64,000 nt of DNA from Novosphingobium sp. G106 (lineage in GTDB: Bacteria > Pseudomonadota > Alphaproteobacteria > Sphingomonadales > Sphingomonadaceae), in the NCBI RefSeq assembly GCF_019075875.1, contig NZ_JAHOOZ010000001.1:4154001-4218000 (forward strand). Direction: 5' to 3'. The notes beneath the pieces are model-generated. The model did no database searches. It saw nothing but the letters and a program-made list of their open reading frames with translations, and was not told the DNA's origin. Position 1 is the stretch's first letter; every line of letters begins with the position of its first letter. Shown here in pieces: positions 25,830 through 36,392 of this stretch. Position numbers and translations under genes: made by a program.

Positions 25830-26243
25830 TCGAAGCTCACCTTACCGCGCCCGGCCTTGACCGCGCCGCGCAGCTTCTTGCCCTGGAGCCGCTGTTCCTT
25901 GCCGACACGGTTGAGGCGGGACTTGGCGCGCTTTTCGGGCAGATTGTGCGCTTCGGTCAGCAGTTCGGCGAGCCGCTCGCGGGCGTCGGCGCGGTTGGCT
26001 TCCTGGGTACGGAAGCGGCGCGCAGTGAGGACGAGTTCGCCGCGCGCGGTCATACGGCTGCCGGCGAGTTCCTTGAGGCGGTGAAAGATCTCGGGGGGGC
26101 AGGCGCAACGCGAAGACGTCGAGCCGCAGCTGCACCGCGGTCGCCACTTTGTTGACGTTCTGGCCGCCGGGGCCCGAGGCGGTGATGAAGCTTTCGCTCG
26201 CCAGTGCCTGCGCGCGTTCGATGGCAGGCTCAGCGTCAGGCAT
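25826..26243 (-). pseudogene. arfB: Peptide-release factor ArfB, split by a frameshift
   Basis: From ATG 26243 the frame gives ESFITASGPGGQNVNKVATA, with the catalytic GGQ, and then FALRLPP before going off. A second frame, to stop 25826, continues EIFHRLKELAGSRMTARGEL and the basic tail KSRLNRVGKEQRLQGKKLRG. The join is a run of seven G (26093-26099 on the plus strand; seven C in the gene) where six are needed. ArfB rescues stalled ribosomes by hydrolysing peptidyl-tRNA. Everything except that one base is intact, so a homopolymer sequencing error or slippage is as likely as a true mutation. Overlaps the RluA-type gene by 8 bp. Confidence 0.8.
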
Positions 26244-26898
26244 CCGGCTCTTCGAAGCCGAGAATGGCGAAATCGGCGGGCAGTGACGAAGTCGCGGCGA
26301 CCGGCGGCTTGTCGCCGCGGTGCAGGATAAGCGCAGAGGCGTGGAGCATCGTGCGGGTCACGCGGCGGTCCTTCTTACCGTAGACCGGATCGCCGACCAA
26401 CGGAAAGCCGAGCCCGGCGAGCGCGTGGATGCGGATCTGGTGGGTGCGACCGGTCACCGGCTTGAAGCGGACCATGGTGACGCCATCGTGGACCGCCAGT
26501 CGCTCCCAATGGGTCATCGCCGGCTTGCCCTTCTTCGCTGCGATCATCCGCCAGCCGTCCTTCTCGCTGCTGATCTTCGACAGTGCGAGTTCGATCGTGC
26601 CGGCTTCCTCGGCCAGCTCGCCGGCGACGAGGCCGATATAGGTCTTGTCGACCTGGCGCTCCTCGAAAGCGGCGGAGAAGCGCTTGAGCGCCTTGGGATT
26701 GCGCGCGAGCAGCAGGCAGCCCGAGGTATCCTGGTCAAGCCGGTGGACCGGTGCGGGTGGGCGCTGGAAGCCGAGCTTGAGCTGTTCGAGATAGTCCTCG
26801 AGGCAGGGCCCGCCGGCGCGCGGACGATCGAGCGGCAGACCGGCGGGCTTGTCGATGACCAGGGCCTCGCCGTCTTCGAACAGGATGGGCAGGTCCAT
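26236..26898 (-). CDS. RluA-family pseudouridine synthase
   Basis: 220 residues. Catalytic Asp55 in HRLDQDTSG, then TYIGLVAGEL and RTHQIRIHALAGLGFPLVGD near 155-175. No S4 domain, so it belongs to the short RluA-like branch acting on rRNA or tRNA uridines. Its ATG shares bases with the aminotransferase stop (TGATG), so the order pabBC-aspC-like-rluA-arfB forms one minus-strand run. Confidence 0.88.
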   Translation of the reverse strand: MDLPILFEDGEALVIDKPAGLPLDRPRAGGPCLEDYLEQLKLGFQRPPAPVHRLDQDTSGCLLLARNPKALKRFSAAFEERQVDKTYIGLVAGELAEEAGTIELALSKISSEKDGWRMIAAKKGKPAMTHWERLAVHDGVTMVRFKPVTGRTHQIRIHALAGLGFPLVGDPVYGKKDRRVTRTMLHASALILHRGDKPPVAATSSLPADFAILGFEEPDA

Positions 26899-28070
26899 CA
26901 GGCGACCGCCGCCGCGATCCGGCGCACGGCTTCGGCGAGCTGCGCGTCGTCGGCAGCGAAGCTGATGCGAAAGCCGTCCGCCCCGCCGAAGGCCGAAGCC
27001 GGGACGATGGCGACGCCGTGTTCTAGCAGTTGCAAGGCCAGTGCCTCGTCATTGCCGAACCGGCTCATCAAGGGCGCGGCGTCGACCATGCAGTAGAACG
27101 CGCCGTCGGGCACCGGGCTCGACAGGCCGGGGATCGCATTGATCCCGCCGACCACGAGATCGCGCCGCGTGCGGAACCGCTCGCGCCAGTCGAGCAGGAA
27201 GTCCTGCGGGCCCTCGAACGCCGCCACCGCGCCAGCCTGGCTGACCGAGCTGGGGTTGCCCGAGCTGTGCGACTGCAGCTTTTCCATCGCCTGGATTAGC
27301 CAGCGCGGGCCAGCGACGACGCCGATGCGGAAGCCCGTCATCGCGTGGCTCTTGGAGACGCCCGACACGGTCAGCACGCGGTCGGCAATGCCGGGATATT
27401 CCACGGCGAGCGTCGCATGGGCGCCGCCCGAGTAGCGGATCGGCGCATAGATATCGTCGCTCATCACCAGCACGCGCGGGTGGCGTGCCAAGACCTCGCC
27501 GATCGCCTGCAGCTCCTCGGCCGGATAGGTCGCGCCCGTGGGATTGCCCGGGCTATTGAGCAGCAACCAGCGCGTACGCGGCGTGATCGCCTGTTCGAGC
27601 TGTGCGGCGGTGATGCGGAAGCCGCCCGCGGCGTCGGTCGGCAGCTTGACCACCTCGGCCCCGGCGAAGCGGACGATCTCCGGATAGGAGACCCACCACG
27701 GCGCGGGGATCAGCACTTCGTCGCCGGGATCAAGCGTCGCCAACAATGCGTGGAAGATCGCCTGCTTGCCGCCGGCGCTGATCGTCACCTGGCTGACCGG
27801 CACTTCGATGCCGAGATCGCGGGCGAAATGCAGCGCCGCCGCCTTCTTCAGGGCCGCCGTGCCGCCCACCGGGGTATATTTCGTATCACCTGCGTCCATC
27901 GCCGCCTTTGCCGCGGCGATGACGTGCGGCGGCGTGGCGAAATCGGGCTCACCCACCGACAGCGAGATGATGTCGCGCCCTTCGGCCTTGAGCGCCGTGG
28001 CGCGGTCGGTCATCGCCGTGGTCTGCGAGGGGGCGATGCGCTGGAGCGCTATGGACGTATTGTCGGTCAT
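26898..28070 (-). CDS. Class I PLP aminotransferase, aspartate aminotransferase type
   Basis: 390 residues, alpha-family class I. Motifs: ISLSVGEPDFATPPH near 35, LLNSPGNPTGATY, SDDIYAPIRYSG, PLP-lysine segment VSGVSKSHAMTGFRIG, and the C-terminal FRISFA with substrate-binding Arg. Typical of the Ib aspartate aminotransferases of alphaproteobacteria, which may also accept prephenate or aromatic amino acids. Start 28070 overlaps the pabBC stop by 4 bp. Confidence 0.88.
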   Translation of the reverse strand: MTDNTSIALQRIAPSQTTAMTDRATALKAEGRDIISLSVGEPDFATPPHVIAAAKAAMDAGDTKYTPVGGTAALKKAAALHFARDLGIEVPVSQVTISAGGKQAIFHALLATLDPGDEVLIPAPWWVSYPEIVRFAGAEVVKLPTDAAGGFRITAAQLEQAITPRTRWLLLNSPGNPTGATYPAEELQAIGEVLARHPRVLVMSDDIYAPIRYSGGAHATLAVEYPGIADRVLTVSGVSKSHAMTGFRIGVVAGPRWLIQAMEKLQSHSSGNPSSVSQAGAVAAFEGPQDFLLDWRERFRTRRDLVVGGINAIPGLSSPVPDGAFYCMVDAAPLMSRFGNDEALALQLLEHGVAIVPASAFGGADGFRISFAADDAQLAEAVRRIAAAVA

Positions 28071-29857
28071 GGAAGCAGCCTCGCTGGCATCAGGCCGCGC
28101 AGGGCATTGCCGATGAAAAATCCCTGGCCGAGATCGGCGAGCGTCAGCTCCGCCTCTTCGGCGCGGCCTTCCTCGATCAGCGCGCGGCGCAGCACGCCCG
28201 GCAGCAGGCCCAGCGCCAGCGGCGGGGTCAGCAGCTTGCCGTCGCGCTCGACGAAGACATTGGTGAAGCAGCCTTCGGTGACGAGCCCGTCGCTGCGCAG
28301 GAACAGCCCCTCTACCCCGCCCTCGGCCTGCGCCGCGGCAAGCCCGGCCTCGTAGAAGCCGCGGTCCGAATTCTTGTGCCGCAGCCGCCAATCGCCCGGA
28401 TCGACCGGCAGGCGGAACACCGCGCATGGCGCCGGGTCGGGCAAGTCGGCAGGAAGGTCGGCCAGTTCGAGGCTGTAGGAACCGCTGCGCGCGAGCACGA
28501 GCCGCAGTTTGCCCGGCCGATCGGCATCGAAGCACAGCGCCTGTATCGCGTTGCGCACGGCGTGGCGATCGAACAGGAAGCCGAGTTCCGAAGCGCTCGC
28601 CTTGATCCGTTCGAGATGCAGTTCGAGCAGCGGGATGCCGCCGTCGGGCGTGAAGGCCATGGTCTCGATCAGGTCGAAACTCGCCGGCGACTCTCGCACG
28701 AAACCCCCTTTGACCAGGCACTCGCGCCATTCGTCCAGTGCATCGGAATCGGCGACGATCGCCGATCCCACCCCCAGCACCGCACGACCCCGACCATTTT
28801 CGCCGGGTGTCAGACGCAAAGTTCGGATTGCCACATTGAACGCAGCATCGCCAGAGGGATCGATACGGCCGATTGCACCGCAGTATGCCCCCCGCGCATC
28901 GCGTTCGGTCTGCTGGATCAGTTCCATCGCCCGGATCTTGGGCGCGCCGGTGATCGAACCGCAGGGGAACAACGCGCGGATCATGTCGACCGCCCCCTTG
29001 CCCGGCTGCAGCCGCGCGCGCACGGTCGAGACCATCTGGTGCACGGTCGGATAGCTCTCGACCGCAAAGGCGTTCTCGACCCGCACCGAGCCCGGCTCGG
29101 CAACGCGAGAGAGATCGTTGCGCATCAGGTCGACGATCATCAGGTTCTCGGCGCGATCCTTGACCGAAGCGGCGAGTTCGTCGGCCAGCGTCTTGTCCTC
29201 GCCCGGCGTGCGGCCACGCGGACGCGTGCCCTTCATCGGCTTGACCGTCGCGGCGCCGTCTTTCAGCGCAAAGAACAGCTCGGGCGAGAAGCTGAGCAGC
29301 CAGTGCGTGCCGTCGAACACCACGCCGCCGTAACCGGCGCCCGCCGAGGGCCGGATCGCCGTGTAGAGCGCCAGCGGATCGCCGCGCCAGGACGCCGCGA
29401 GCGGAAAGGTCAGGTTGGCCTGGTAGATATCGCCCGCGCGGATCGCTTCCTGCAGCGCGGCGAAGTTGCGGCCATAGCCGCCGAATGAAAGCTGCGGCTC
29501 GAGCGGACCGATCGAGCCCGATGGACCACCGGCATTCGCCGCGAGCCACTGCGGTACTTGGGCGGCGGAAATCGTCTCGTAATTCTCGAAAGCACCGAAC
29601 CAGACCAGCGGCCCCATCGCCCCGGTTCGCCCCGCGGCGAGCGAGGCCAGCCGCGGTTCGAGCGCAAGGCCGGCCTCATAGGCGAGGTAGCCGGCCAGCT
29701 CGCGCCCTTCGGCATGCAGCGCCTCGATCCGCGCCAGCGCGGGCGCCACCTCTTCGGGCCGCCGTGCGACGACCAGCTCGACCGGCGCGCGGTAGAGCCT
29801 GGCGTCGCTCGCGCCCTCGGGCCGGGCATCGTCGAGCAGGATGAAGGGTTCGGCCAT
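28067..29857 (-). CDS. pabB: PabB-PabC fusion: aminodeoxychorismate synthase I and lyase
   Basis: 596 residues. Residues 1-375 are a chorismate-binding synthase: [13 protein letters not shown], the motif [16 protein letters not shown] (the Lys forms the covalent intermediate in PabB), [16 protein letters not shown] and [14 protein letters not shown]. Residues about 395-590 are a class IV PLP lyase domain: [19 protein letters not shown], a Lys in [10 protein letters not shown] and [12 protein letters not shown]. Together they make 4-aminobenzoate for folate, needing only the glutaminase PabA, absent here. Such fusions are known in alphaproteobacteria. Confidence 0.92.
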   Translation of the reverse strand: MAEPFILLDDARPEGASDARLYRAPVELVVARRPEEVAPALARIEALHAEGRELAGYLAYEAGLALEPRLASLAAGRTGAMGPLVWFGAFENYETISAAQVPQWLAANAGGPSGSIGPLEPQLSFGGYGRNFAALQEAIRAGDIYQANLTFPLAASWRGDPLALYTAIRPSAGAGYGGVVFDGTHWLLSFSPELFFALKDGAATVKPMKGTRPRGRTPGEDKTLADELAASVKDRAENLMIVDLMRNDLSRVAEPGSVRVENAFAVESYPTVHQMVSTVRARLQPGKGAVDMIRALFPCGSITGAPKIRAMELIQQTERDARGAYCGAIGRIDPSGDAAFNVAIRTLRLTPGENGRGRAVLGVGSAIVADSDALDEWRECLVKGGFVRESPASFDLIETMAFTPDGGIPLLELHLERIKASASELGFLFDRHAVRNAIQALCFDADRPGKLRLVLARSGSYSLELADLPADLPDPAPCAVFRLPVDPGDWRLRHKNSDRGFYEAGLAAAQAEGGVEGLFLRSDGLVTEGCFTNVFVERDGKLLTPPLALGLLPGVLRRALIEEGRAEEAELTLADLGQGFFIGNALRGLMPARLLP

Positions 29858-29959
29858 TCTGCCCGCCCTCTAGCCGCGACAGGCGCCGCTTGCAAAAAGC
29901 CTCTCGCACAGTGTCCTAGGCCCCGGTACACCTGTGCCGCAAGACAGCTGGAGTGCGGC

Positions 29960-31525
29960 ATGAGCGAGATCTACATCGGACTGGGCGCGAACAACGAGCG
30001 GCAGGTGCTGCACCTCGGCCGAGCTAACCGCCACGGGCTGATCGCCGGCGCGACGGGCACCGGCAAGACCGTCACGCTCCAGACCATCGCCGAGCAGTTC
30101 TCCGCCAACGGCGTCCCCGTCTTCCTCGCCGACGTGAAGGGCGATCTCTCGGGCATTTCGATGGCCGGCAGCCACGAGTTCAAGAACGCCGCGATCCTCG
30201 AAGGCCGGGCGAAGGAAATCGGCATCACCGACTACGCCTATCACGACAATCCGGCGATCTATTGGGATCTCTACGGCGAGCAGGGCCACCCGATCCGCAC
30301 AACCATCTCGGAAATGGGCCCCTTGCTGCTGTCGCGGCTGATGGGCCTCAACGAGACGCAGGAAGGCGTCCTCAACGTCGCCTTCCGCTATGCAGACGAC
30401 AACGGCTGGCTGCTGCTGAACCTCGAGGACCTGCAGGCCGTGCTCACCGCCACGGCCGAGAACGCCGGCGAGCTCGCGACCAAGTACGGCAACGTGTCGA
30501 AGGCCAGCGTCGGTACGATCCAGCGCCAGCTGCTCGCTTTCGACAGCCAGGGCGCAGCCAAGTTCTTCGGCGAGCCGGCCTTCGAGATCGCTGACTTCAT
30601 CCGCTGCGACGACAACGGCAAGGGCTACGTCAACATCCTCGCCGCCGACAAGCTGATGCAGAGCCCCAAGCTCTACGCCACCTTCCTGCTCTGGCTGCTG
30701 TCCGAACTGTTCGAGGCGCTTCCCGAAATGGGAGATCCCGACAAGCCCAAGCTCGTCTTCTTTTTCGACGAGGCGCACCTGCTGTTCGAGGACGCACCCG
30801 ACGCGCTGATGGACAAGGTCGAGCAGGTCGTCCGGCTGGTCCGCTCGAAAGGCGTCGGCGTCTATTTCATCACGCAGAACCCGATCGACATTCCCGAGAA
30901 GATCGCCGGCCAGCTCGGCAACCGCGTTCAGCACGCGCTGCGCGCCTTCACCCCGCGCGACCAGCGCGCGATCAAGGCCGCGGCCGAGACCTTCCGGATC
31001 AATCCCGATCTCGACGTCGAGAAGGCGATCACCGAGCTCAAGGTGGGCGAAGCGCTTGTCTCGACCTTGCAGGACGACGGCAGCCCCTCGGTGGTCCAGC
31101 GTACCCTGGTAGCGCCACCATGCTCGCGGCTCGGGCCGGTAACGCCCAAGGAGCGTGCGATCGTCCAGTCGATCAGCCCCTGCGAGGGTAAGTACGATAC
31201 CGAGGTGGATCGCGAATCCGCGTCCGAAATCCTGGCGCAGAAAGCACAGGATGCAGTGGCGGCGGCGCAAGTCGTCGAGCAGCAGGGCGAGGAAGCGCAG
31301 CGCGCGCAGCCGCGCCAGTCGCCCTCGCTCTGGGAGAAGGCCGGCAAGGCCGCGCTGGGCGCCGCCGCAGCTTCGGCCGGGACCATGGTCGCACGCAGCA
31401 TGAGCGGCCGGAAGTCTTCGGCATCGCCGATGGCCTCGGCCGCCACCGCCGCAGTAGGTGCGGTTCTGGGCAGCGGTGCGCTCGGCCGATTCGCACGGGG
31501 TTTGCTTGGCGGATTATTGCGCTAA
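29960..31525 (+). CDS. HerA-like ATPase, DUF853 family (YjgR type)
   Basis: 521 residues. Walker A GATGTGKT (30-37), [11 protein letters not shown], Walker B FFFDEAH (267-273), and [19 protein letters not shown] near 300. The last 90 residues are Ala/Gln rich, then hydrophobic and Gly-rich, ending [13 protein letters not shown]. The family is related to HerA/FtsK translocases; no NurA-like nuclease is adjacent and the cell role is unsettled. GGAG sits 7 nt before the ATG. Confidence 0.88.
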   Translation: MSEIYIGLGANNERQVLHLGRANRHGLIAGATGTGKTVTLQTIAEQFSANGVPVFLADVKGDLSGISMAGSHEFKNAAILEGRAKEIGITDYAYHDNPAIYWDLYGEQGHPIRTTISEMGPLLLSRLMGLNETQEGVLNVAFRYADDNGWLLLNLEDLQAVLTATAENAGELATKYGNVSKASVGTIQRQLLAFDSQGAAKFFGEPAFEIADFIRCDDNGKGYVNILAADKLMQSPKLYATFLLWLLSELFEALPEMGDPDKPKLVFFFDEAHLLFEDAPDALMDKVEQVVRLVRSKGVGVYFITQNPIDIPEKIAGQLGNRVQHALRAFTPRDQRAIKAAAETFRINPDLDVEKAITELKVGEALVSTLQDDGSPSVVQRTLVAPPCSRLGPVTPKERAIVQSISPCEGKYDTEVDRESASEILAQKAQDAVAAAQVVEQQGEEAQRAQPRQSPSLWEKAGKAALGAAAASAGTMVARSMSGRKSSASPMASAATAAVGAVLGSGALGRFARGLLGGLLR

Positions 31526-31535
31526 TAAGGCAGCG

Positions 31536-34196
31536 ATGATCCGCACACTCCTGGCCGCGCTGCTGGCCACCGTTCCGGCGCAAGCCTTCGCCCAGGCCGC
31601 CGTTCCAGCTCCCGCCCCAGCGCCTGCCGCGACGCCAGCCGCCTATCCGGTGGGACAGCTTTCCGACGCCGTGCAGCCGCAGGACTATCGCCTCGATCTC
31701 ACCGTCGATCCGTCGAAGGAGCGCTTCTCGGGCAAGGTCGAGATCGACGCGCTGCTGAAAGCGCCCAGCGCGACTATATTCCTCCACGGGCGCGATTTCG
31801 CCATGAACCGCGCGGTCGCGCGGGTCGGCGGCAAGGAATTCGTCGGGACCTGGAAGCAGATCGATCCGACAGGCGTCGTCGCGCTGACTTTCGCCCAGCC
31901 GCTGCCGGCCGGACCGGTCGTCTTTGCTTTCGACTACGATGCGCCGTTCCAGGACGGACCCACCGGCATGTTCCGGGTCAAGGTTGGCGGCGACTGGTAT
32001 AGCTGGACACAGTTCGAATCGATTGACGCGCGTGCGGCTTTCCCGGGCTTCGACCAGCCTTCGTTCAAGACCTCGTTCACCGTCACTCTGCGCACACCGC
32101 GCGGACTGAAAGCGGTCGGCAACGCGCCTGAGACATCGACGACCGCCGAGGGCGGACTCGACGTCCACCGCTTCGCCCGGACCCTGCCGTTGCCAACCTA
32201 TCTCGTGGCCATGATGGTCGGCCCCTTCGCCACGGTCGAAGGCACGGTTCCGCCGACGCCGCAGCGCACGAAACCGCTGCCGCTGCGCATCGTCACGACG
32301 CAGCCCAACGCCGCCAAGCTCGACTTCGCGCTACAGGGCTCGAAGGAAATCGTCGCTCTGCTCGAAGACTATTTCGCCGACGGTTTCCCCTACCCCAAGC
32401 TCGACCAGATCACCTCACCGATCCAGCCCGGCGCGATGGAAAACGCCGGCGCCGATCTCTATGGCGACAGCCTGCTGGTGATGACCAAGGACGCGCCGAC
32501 GCCGAAGAAGCGGCAATTCGGCATGGTCGTCGCGCATGAGCTGGCGCACCAGTGGTTTGGCGATCTCGTCACGCCGACGTGGTGGGACGACATCTGGCTC
32601 AACGAAAGCTTCGCCAACTGGATGGGCTACCGCATCGGCGACGCCTGGCGGCCCGATCTCAATATCCGCGCCGGCGCGGTGGCCGAGGGCTTCGGCGCGA
32701 TGGACACTGACGCGCTGCTCGCCGGGCGGCCGATCCACCAGAAGATCCCGGCCAATTCGGACATCGACGCCTCGTTCGATTCGATCACCTACGGCAAGGG
32801 CGGCCACGTCGTCGCGATGATCGCGGCCTTCATGGGTGACACGAAATTCCGCGACGGCGTGCGCCGCTATATGGCCGCGCACCGCTACGGCAACGCCACC
32901 AGCACCGACTTCTTCGCCGCCATGGCCGACGCTGCGCACGATCCACGGATCATCCCGGCGATGCAGAGCTTCATCGATCAGCAGGGCGTGCCGCTGCTGA
33001 CCTTCGCCCGCACAGCAGACGGCTACACTGTCCGCCAGAGCCGCTACGCCAAGCTCGGAACGACGCCGCCCGCAACGCGCTGGGGCGTGCCGATGTGCCT
33101 GCGCCGCGGCGAGACGCGCCAGTGCAGCCTGCTGACCGAGGAAAGCGCAGCGGCGACGATCTCCGGCAGCGGCCCGCTGGTGCCCAATGCCGGCGGCACC
33201 GGCTACTACCGCTTCGAACTGCCCGCGGCCGACTGGGACGCGCTGATCGCCGATGCCGACAAGCTGACACCGAGCGAGGCCCAGGCGACGGTCGATTCAC
33301 TGTTCGCCAGCCTGCTCGCGGGGCGGTCAGGCGCGACCAAGCTGGCCGCGCTGGCGGAAAAGCTGATCAACTATCCCGACAGCTACGCCAGCGACGTCGC
33401 CATCGGCGCGCTCGGCAACCTGACCAGCGCCGACCTGCTCGACGATGCCGGCCGCCGCGGCTGGCGGCGCTTCGTCAAGCGGCTCTATGCGCCGCTGCTG
33501 ACGCAGTACGGTTTCAATCCGCGTGCCGGTGCCTATGCCGCCGACGCGCCCGAGCGCGCCCAGAGGCGAGTCCAGATCGTCGCACAGCTCGCCGGCGCGG
33601 CGCGCGACAAGGGCCTGCGGCGGCAGCTCGAAGCGGCGACGCGCGACTTCCTCGCCGGCAATGCCCAGGCGCTCGACGAATCATGGCTGGGGCTCGGTCT
33701 CGACGTCCATCTCGCGCAGGGCAAGCTGCCCGCCGCCAAGGCGCTGGTCGACAAGGCCCTGGCTTCGGAAGACCCGGCCTTCCGCCCTGCCGCGCTGGGC
33801 ACGGTGGCGGGCAGCGGGCGCAAGGATGTTGCCGCCTGGCTGCTCGACGGCCTCAAGGATCCGCGTCTGCGTGCGAGCGAAAAGCGCGACCTGCTGCGCG
33901 GGGTGATCCTGAACGGAAGCACGCGCGAAGTGGGCTATGCCTGGCTGCGCGCGCACCTGGACGAACTGACTACGGGCGCGGGCGGGATCTTCTTCGCCGC
34001 GCGCCTGCCGCAGATGCTCTCGCGCTTCTGCTCGGTCCAGCGCGCCGATGAATTTGCCCGCGATCTACGCCCGCGCTTCGCGGGCAAGTCCGGCGAGCTC
34101 GAACTCGAACGAACGATCGAGCGCATGCGCAATTGCGGCGTGCTGAGCGACAAGCGCAAGGACGAGCTCTCGGCCGAGTTCGCGCGCCTGAAGTGA
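31536..34196 (+). CDS. M1-family aminopeptidase, secreted
   Basis: 886 residues. Signal peptide 1-19 (ending AQAFAQA), a Pro/Ala linker, then the M1 domains. Exopeptidase motif GAMEN at 299-303; zinc site HELAHQW with His334 and His338, general base Glu335, and Glu357 in NESFA. A C-terminal ERAP1-like helical domain follows (about 540-886). It should remove N-terminal residues from peptides in the periplasm. Starts 10 bp after the HerA-like gene. Confidence 0.92.
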   Translation: MIRTLLAALLATVPAQAFAQAAVPAPAPAPAATPAAYPVGQLSDAVQPQDYRLDLTVDPSKERFSGKVEIDALLKAPSATIFLHGRDFAMNRAVARVGGKEFVGTWKQIDPTGVVALTFAQPLPAGPVVFAFDYDAPFQDGPTGMFRVKVGGDWYSWTQFESIDARAAFPGFDQPSFKTSFTVTLRTPRGLKAVGNAPETSTTAEGGLDVHRFARTLPLPTYLVAMMVGPFATVEGTVPPTPQRTKPLPLRIVTTQPNAAKLDFALQGSKEIVALLEDYFADGFPYPKLDQITSPIQPGAMENAGADLYGDSLLVMTKDAPTPKKRQFGMVVAHELAHQWFGDLVTPTWWDDIWLNESFANWMGYRIGDAWRPDLNIRAGAVAEGFGAMDTDALLAGRPIHQKIPANSDIDASFDSITYGKGGHVVAMIAAFMGDTKFRDGVRRYMAAHRYGNATSTDFFAAMADAAHDPRIIPAMQSFIDQQGVPLLTFARTADGYTVRQSRYAKLGTTPPATRWGVPMCLRRGETRQCSLLTEESAAATISGSGPLVPNAGGTGYYRFELPAADWDALIADADKLTPSEAQATVDSLFASLLAGRSGATKLAALAEKLINYPDSYASDVAIGALGNLTSADLLDDAGRRGWRRFVKRLYAPLLTQYGFNPRAGAYAADAPERAQRRVQIVAQLAGAARDKGLRRQLEAATRDFLAGNAQALDESWLGLGLDVHLAQGKLPAAKALVDKALASEDPAFRPAALGTVAGSGRKDVAAWLLDGLKDPRLRASEKRDLLRGVILNGSTREVGYAWLRAHLDELTTGAGGIFFAARLPQMLSRFCSVQRADEFARDLRPRFAGKSGELELERTIERMRNCGVLSDKRKDELSAEFARLK

Positions 34197-34197
34197 C

Positions 34198-35637
34198 CTA
34201 AAGCGGCAGGCTGATCGTCGCGACCAGCCCAACGACTTTCCCGTCCGCACTGCGGCGGTTGGCAAGCGCGAGCGAGCCGCCGTGCTGCTCGGCGATGGCG
34301 CGGGCGAGGGTCAGGCCGAGCCCGGCCCCGCCGGTGGCGCTGTTGCGCGAAGGCTCGCCGCGCGAGAACGGCTCCATCATCCGCTCGATATCGGCTTCGG
34401 CGATACCCGGCCCATCGTCCTCGATCCAGATCACCGCCTGCCGCGTCTCTCGCACCAGTGACACCCGCGCGCGCTGGCCATAGCGCAGCGCATTGTCGAT
34501 CAGGTTGCGCAGGCCGCGGCGCAGCCAGGTCGACCGCACCGGCAGGACGATACGCGGCATGTCATTGAGTTCGACCGGCTCACCCATGTCCTCGTATTCC
34601 TCGACCACCGAAGCGACGAGCGCCGAGATCTCGGACTTCTCGAGCGGATCGCTCGGCCTGCCGACGCGAGCGAGCGAGAGGATATCGTCGAGCGAACGGA
34701 CGATATCCTCGATCGTCGCTGCCATGCGCGCTCGCTCGATATCGTCCTCGACCGATTCGATGCGCACGCGCAGCGCCGCGAGCGGCGTCTTGAGATCGTG
34801 GCCGATCGCGCCGAGCATCACGTCCTTTTCATCGAGCAACGCGGCGATGCGCGCTTCCATCGCATTGTGCGCGACGATCAGCCGGCGCACGTCGTCCGGG
34901 CCCTCTGGCTCGAGCTGGCCATCGGGGTTGCGCGTCTCGGTGAAGCGCTCGAGCCGCTCGGTCAGCGCCTCCAGCGGCCGCGTGATGCGCCGCAGGATCA
35001 GCGCGATCGCGCCCACCAGCACGACATAGATGAACAGCGTCTGCAGCAGCAGCGATATGACGATCGCGCGCTCGCCCGGCGGTACGATCGCGCGCGCGAC
35101 GATCCAACCGTCGCGTTCGGGTATCTTCACGGCCGCGACGACGACCTGCGTCGGCTGTTGTTCGTGCTGGGCAACGAGCACCCGCCGCTGCCGTTCGAGC
35201 CGGCGGCTGGCCACCTCGTCACGCGCGATCGCGCGCCGCAGCACGATGACGTCCGCCACGGCGAAGTCCTGGTCGGCAAGGATATGGCGCAGTTCGCCCT
35301 CGGCTTCACTGTCGCGCACGTCGCCCGCCTGCTGCGGCGATGCGATGGCACGCTCGGACCGGAAGCCGCCACCACCGCCGCCACCGCGAAAGCCGGGACC
35401 GAAATCGGGGCCGCGCCCCCTGCCTGCGTCGCGCGGCGGGCGACCCTGGGCGCGATCGTCGTCGTCGCGCGCCGAGAGAAGACGAAATGCTGCCGAATGC
35501 AGCAAGGCGGCTTCGCGCCGCTCGGCCCCCGCGCGATAGGCGAGAACCGCACCGATGAGCTGCGCGGCAAGCAGCGCGACCGCGACCGCGAGCATCATCT
35601 GCCCCATCAGACTGCGCGGCAGGAACCTGCGGATCAT
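34198..35637 (-). CDS. Sensor histidine kinase
   Basis: 479 residues. Membrane segments at about 13-34 and 192-215 flank a periplasmic region with a low-complexity Asp/Arg/Gly stretch (58-92, including seven Gly in a row). HAMP at 216-270, phospho-acceptor His280 in GAIGHDLKTPL, then N-box NLIDNALRYG, DDGPGIAEAD and GAGLGLTLA. EnvZ-like layout. The 4-bp overlap with the response regulator marks a cognate pair, and the upstream EF-hand gene suggests a metal or Ca2+-related signal. Confidence 0.9.
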   Translation of the reverse strand: MIRRFLPRSLMGQMMLAVAVALLAAQLIGAVLAYRAGAERREAALLHSAAFRLLSARDDDDRAQGRPPRDAGRGRGPDFGPGFRGGGGGGGFRSERAIASPQQAGDVRDSEAEGELRHILADQDFAVADVIVLRRAIARDEVASRRLERQRRVLVAQHEQQPTQVVVAAVKIPERDGWIVARAIVPPGERAIVISLLLQTLFIYVVLVGAIALILRRITRPLEALTERLERFTETRNPDGQLEPEGPDDVRRLIVAHNAMEARIAALLDEKDVMLGAIGHDLKTPLAALRVRIESVEDDIERARMAATIEDIVRSLDDILSLARVGRPSDPLEKSEISALVASVVEEYEDMGEPVELNDMPRIVLPVRSTWLRRGLRNLIDNALRYGQRARVSLVRETRQAVIWIEDDGPGIAEADIERMMEPFSRGEPSRNSATGGAGLGLTLARAIAEQHGGSLALANRRSADGKVVGLVATISLPL

Positions 35638-36374
35638 GCGGAAGCAGTGCGCTTGACGTCGGTGGCGAGCATGTAGCCGCCGCCCCAGACGGTCTGGATC
35701 AGCTGCGGGTTGCGGCTGTCGACCTCGATCTTGCGGCGCAGGCGGCTGACCTGGTTGTCGACCGCGCGGTCGAACAGATGCGCCTCGCGGCCCTGGACCA
35801 TGTCGAGCAGGCGGTCACGATCGAGCACCTGCCGCGGATGTTCGAGGAAGGCCATGAGCAGGCGGAACTCGACCGAAGAGATTGCCACGATCGCTCCTTC
35901 GGGGTCGATCAGCCGGCGCTTGAGCGGGTCGAGCTTCCAGCCTTCGAATTCGAACAGCTCGTTCTCGGGCGCGGCGGCGCTGCGGCCGGCGCGGCGGAGC
36001 ACGGAGCGGATGCGCGCGACCAGTTCGCGCGGCTCGAAGGGCTTCACGACGTAGTCGTCGGCGCCGATCTCAAGCCCGACGATGCGGTCGGTCGCCTCGC
36101 CTTTGGCCGTCAGGAAAATGGTCGGAATCGCGCGTGATTCGACGAGATGACGGCACAGCGACAGACCATCCTCGCCGGGCATCATGATGTCGAGCAGGAC
36201 GAGATCCGGGGCCGCCCCGTTGTTCTGGTCGTCGCGGATCTGGCTGCGCGCCTCTGCAGCGCTGGCTGCCTGGGCAACGTCGAACCCCTGGCGCGAGAGG
36301 TACTCGGCCAGGGGTTCGCGCAGGGCTGCCTCGTCGTCGACGATCAGCAGCCGGACGGGCGCGGTCTCGTTCAT
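35634..36374 (-). CDS. OmpR-family response regulator
   Basis: 246 residues. Receiver domain with acidic pair VDDE (12-15), phospho-acceptor Asp62 in LVLLDIMMPGEDG and Lys in DDYVVKPFEP; winged-helix output with ISSVEFRLLMAFLEHPRQVL and VDNQVSRLRRKIE. Lies between the EF-hand gene (18 bp upstream) and its kinase (4-bp overlap). A direct repeat upstream of the operon (37120-37135) is a candidate binding site for it. Confidence 0.92.
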   Translation of the reverse strand: MNETAPVRLLIVDDEAALREPLAEYLSRQGFDVAQAASAAEARSQIRDDQNNGAAPDLVLLDIMMPGEDGLSLCRHLVESRAIPTIFLTAKGEATDRIVGLEIGADDYVVKPFEPRELVARIRSVLRRAGRSAAAPENELFEFEGWKLDPLKRRLIDPEGAIVAISSVEFRLLMAFLEHPRQVLDRDRLLDMVQGREAHLFDRAVDNQVSRLRRKIEVDSRNPQLIQTVWGGGYMLATDVKRTASA

Positions 36375-36392
36375 GCTTACCGCGCTCCGGGC

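Noticed and set aside
25826..26243. Programmed frameshifting in arfB
   Set aside because: The seven-base run has no visible stimulatory hairpin or SD-like element placed for recoding; error or mutation is simpler.
26898..29549. 883-residue frame joining upstream text to the aminotransferase
   Set aside because: Residues before 28070 are a frame-shifted shadow of pabBC; the aminotransferase starts at 28070.
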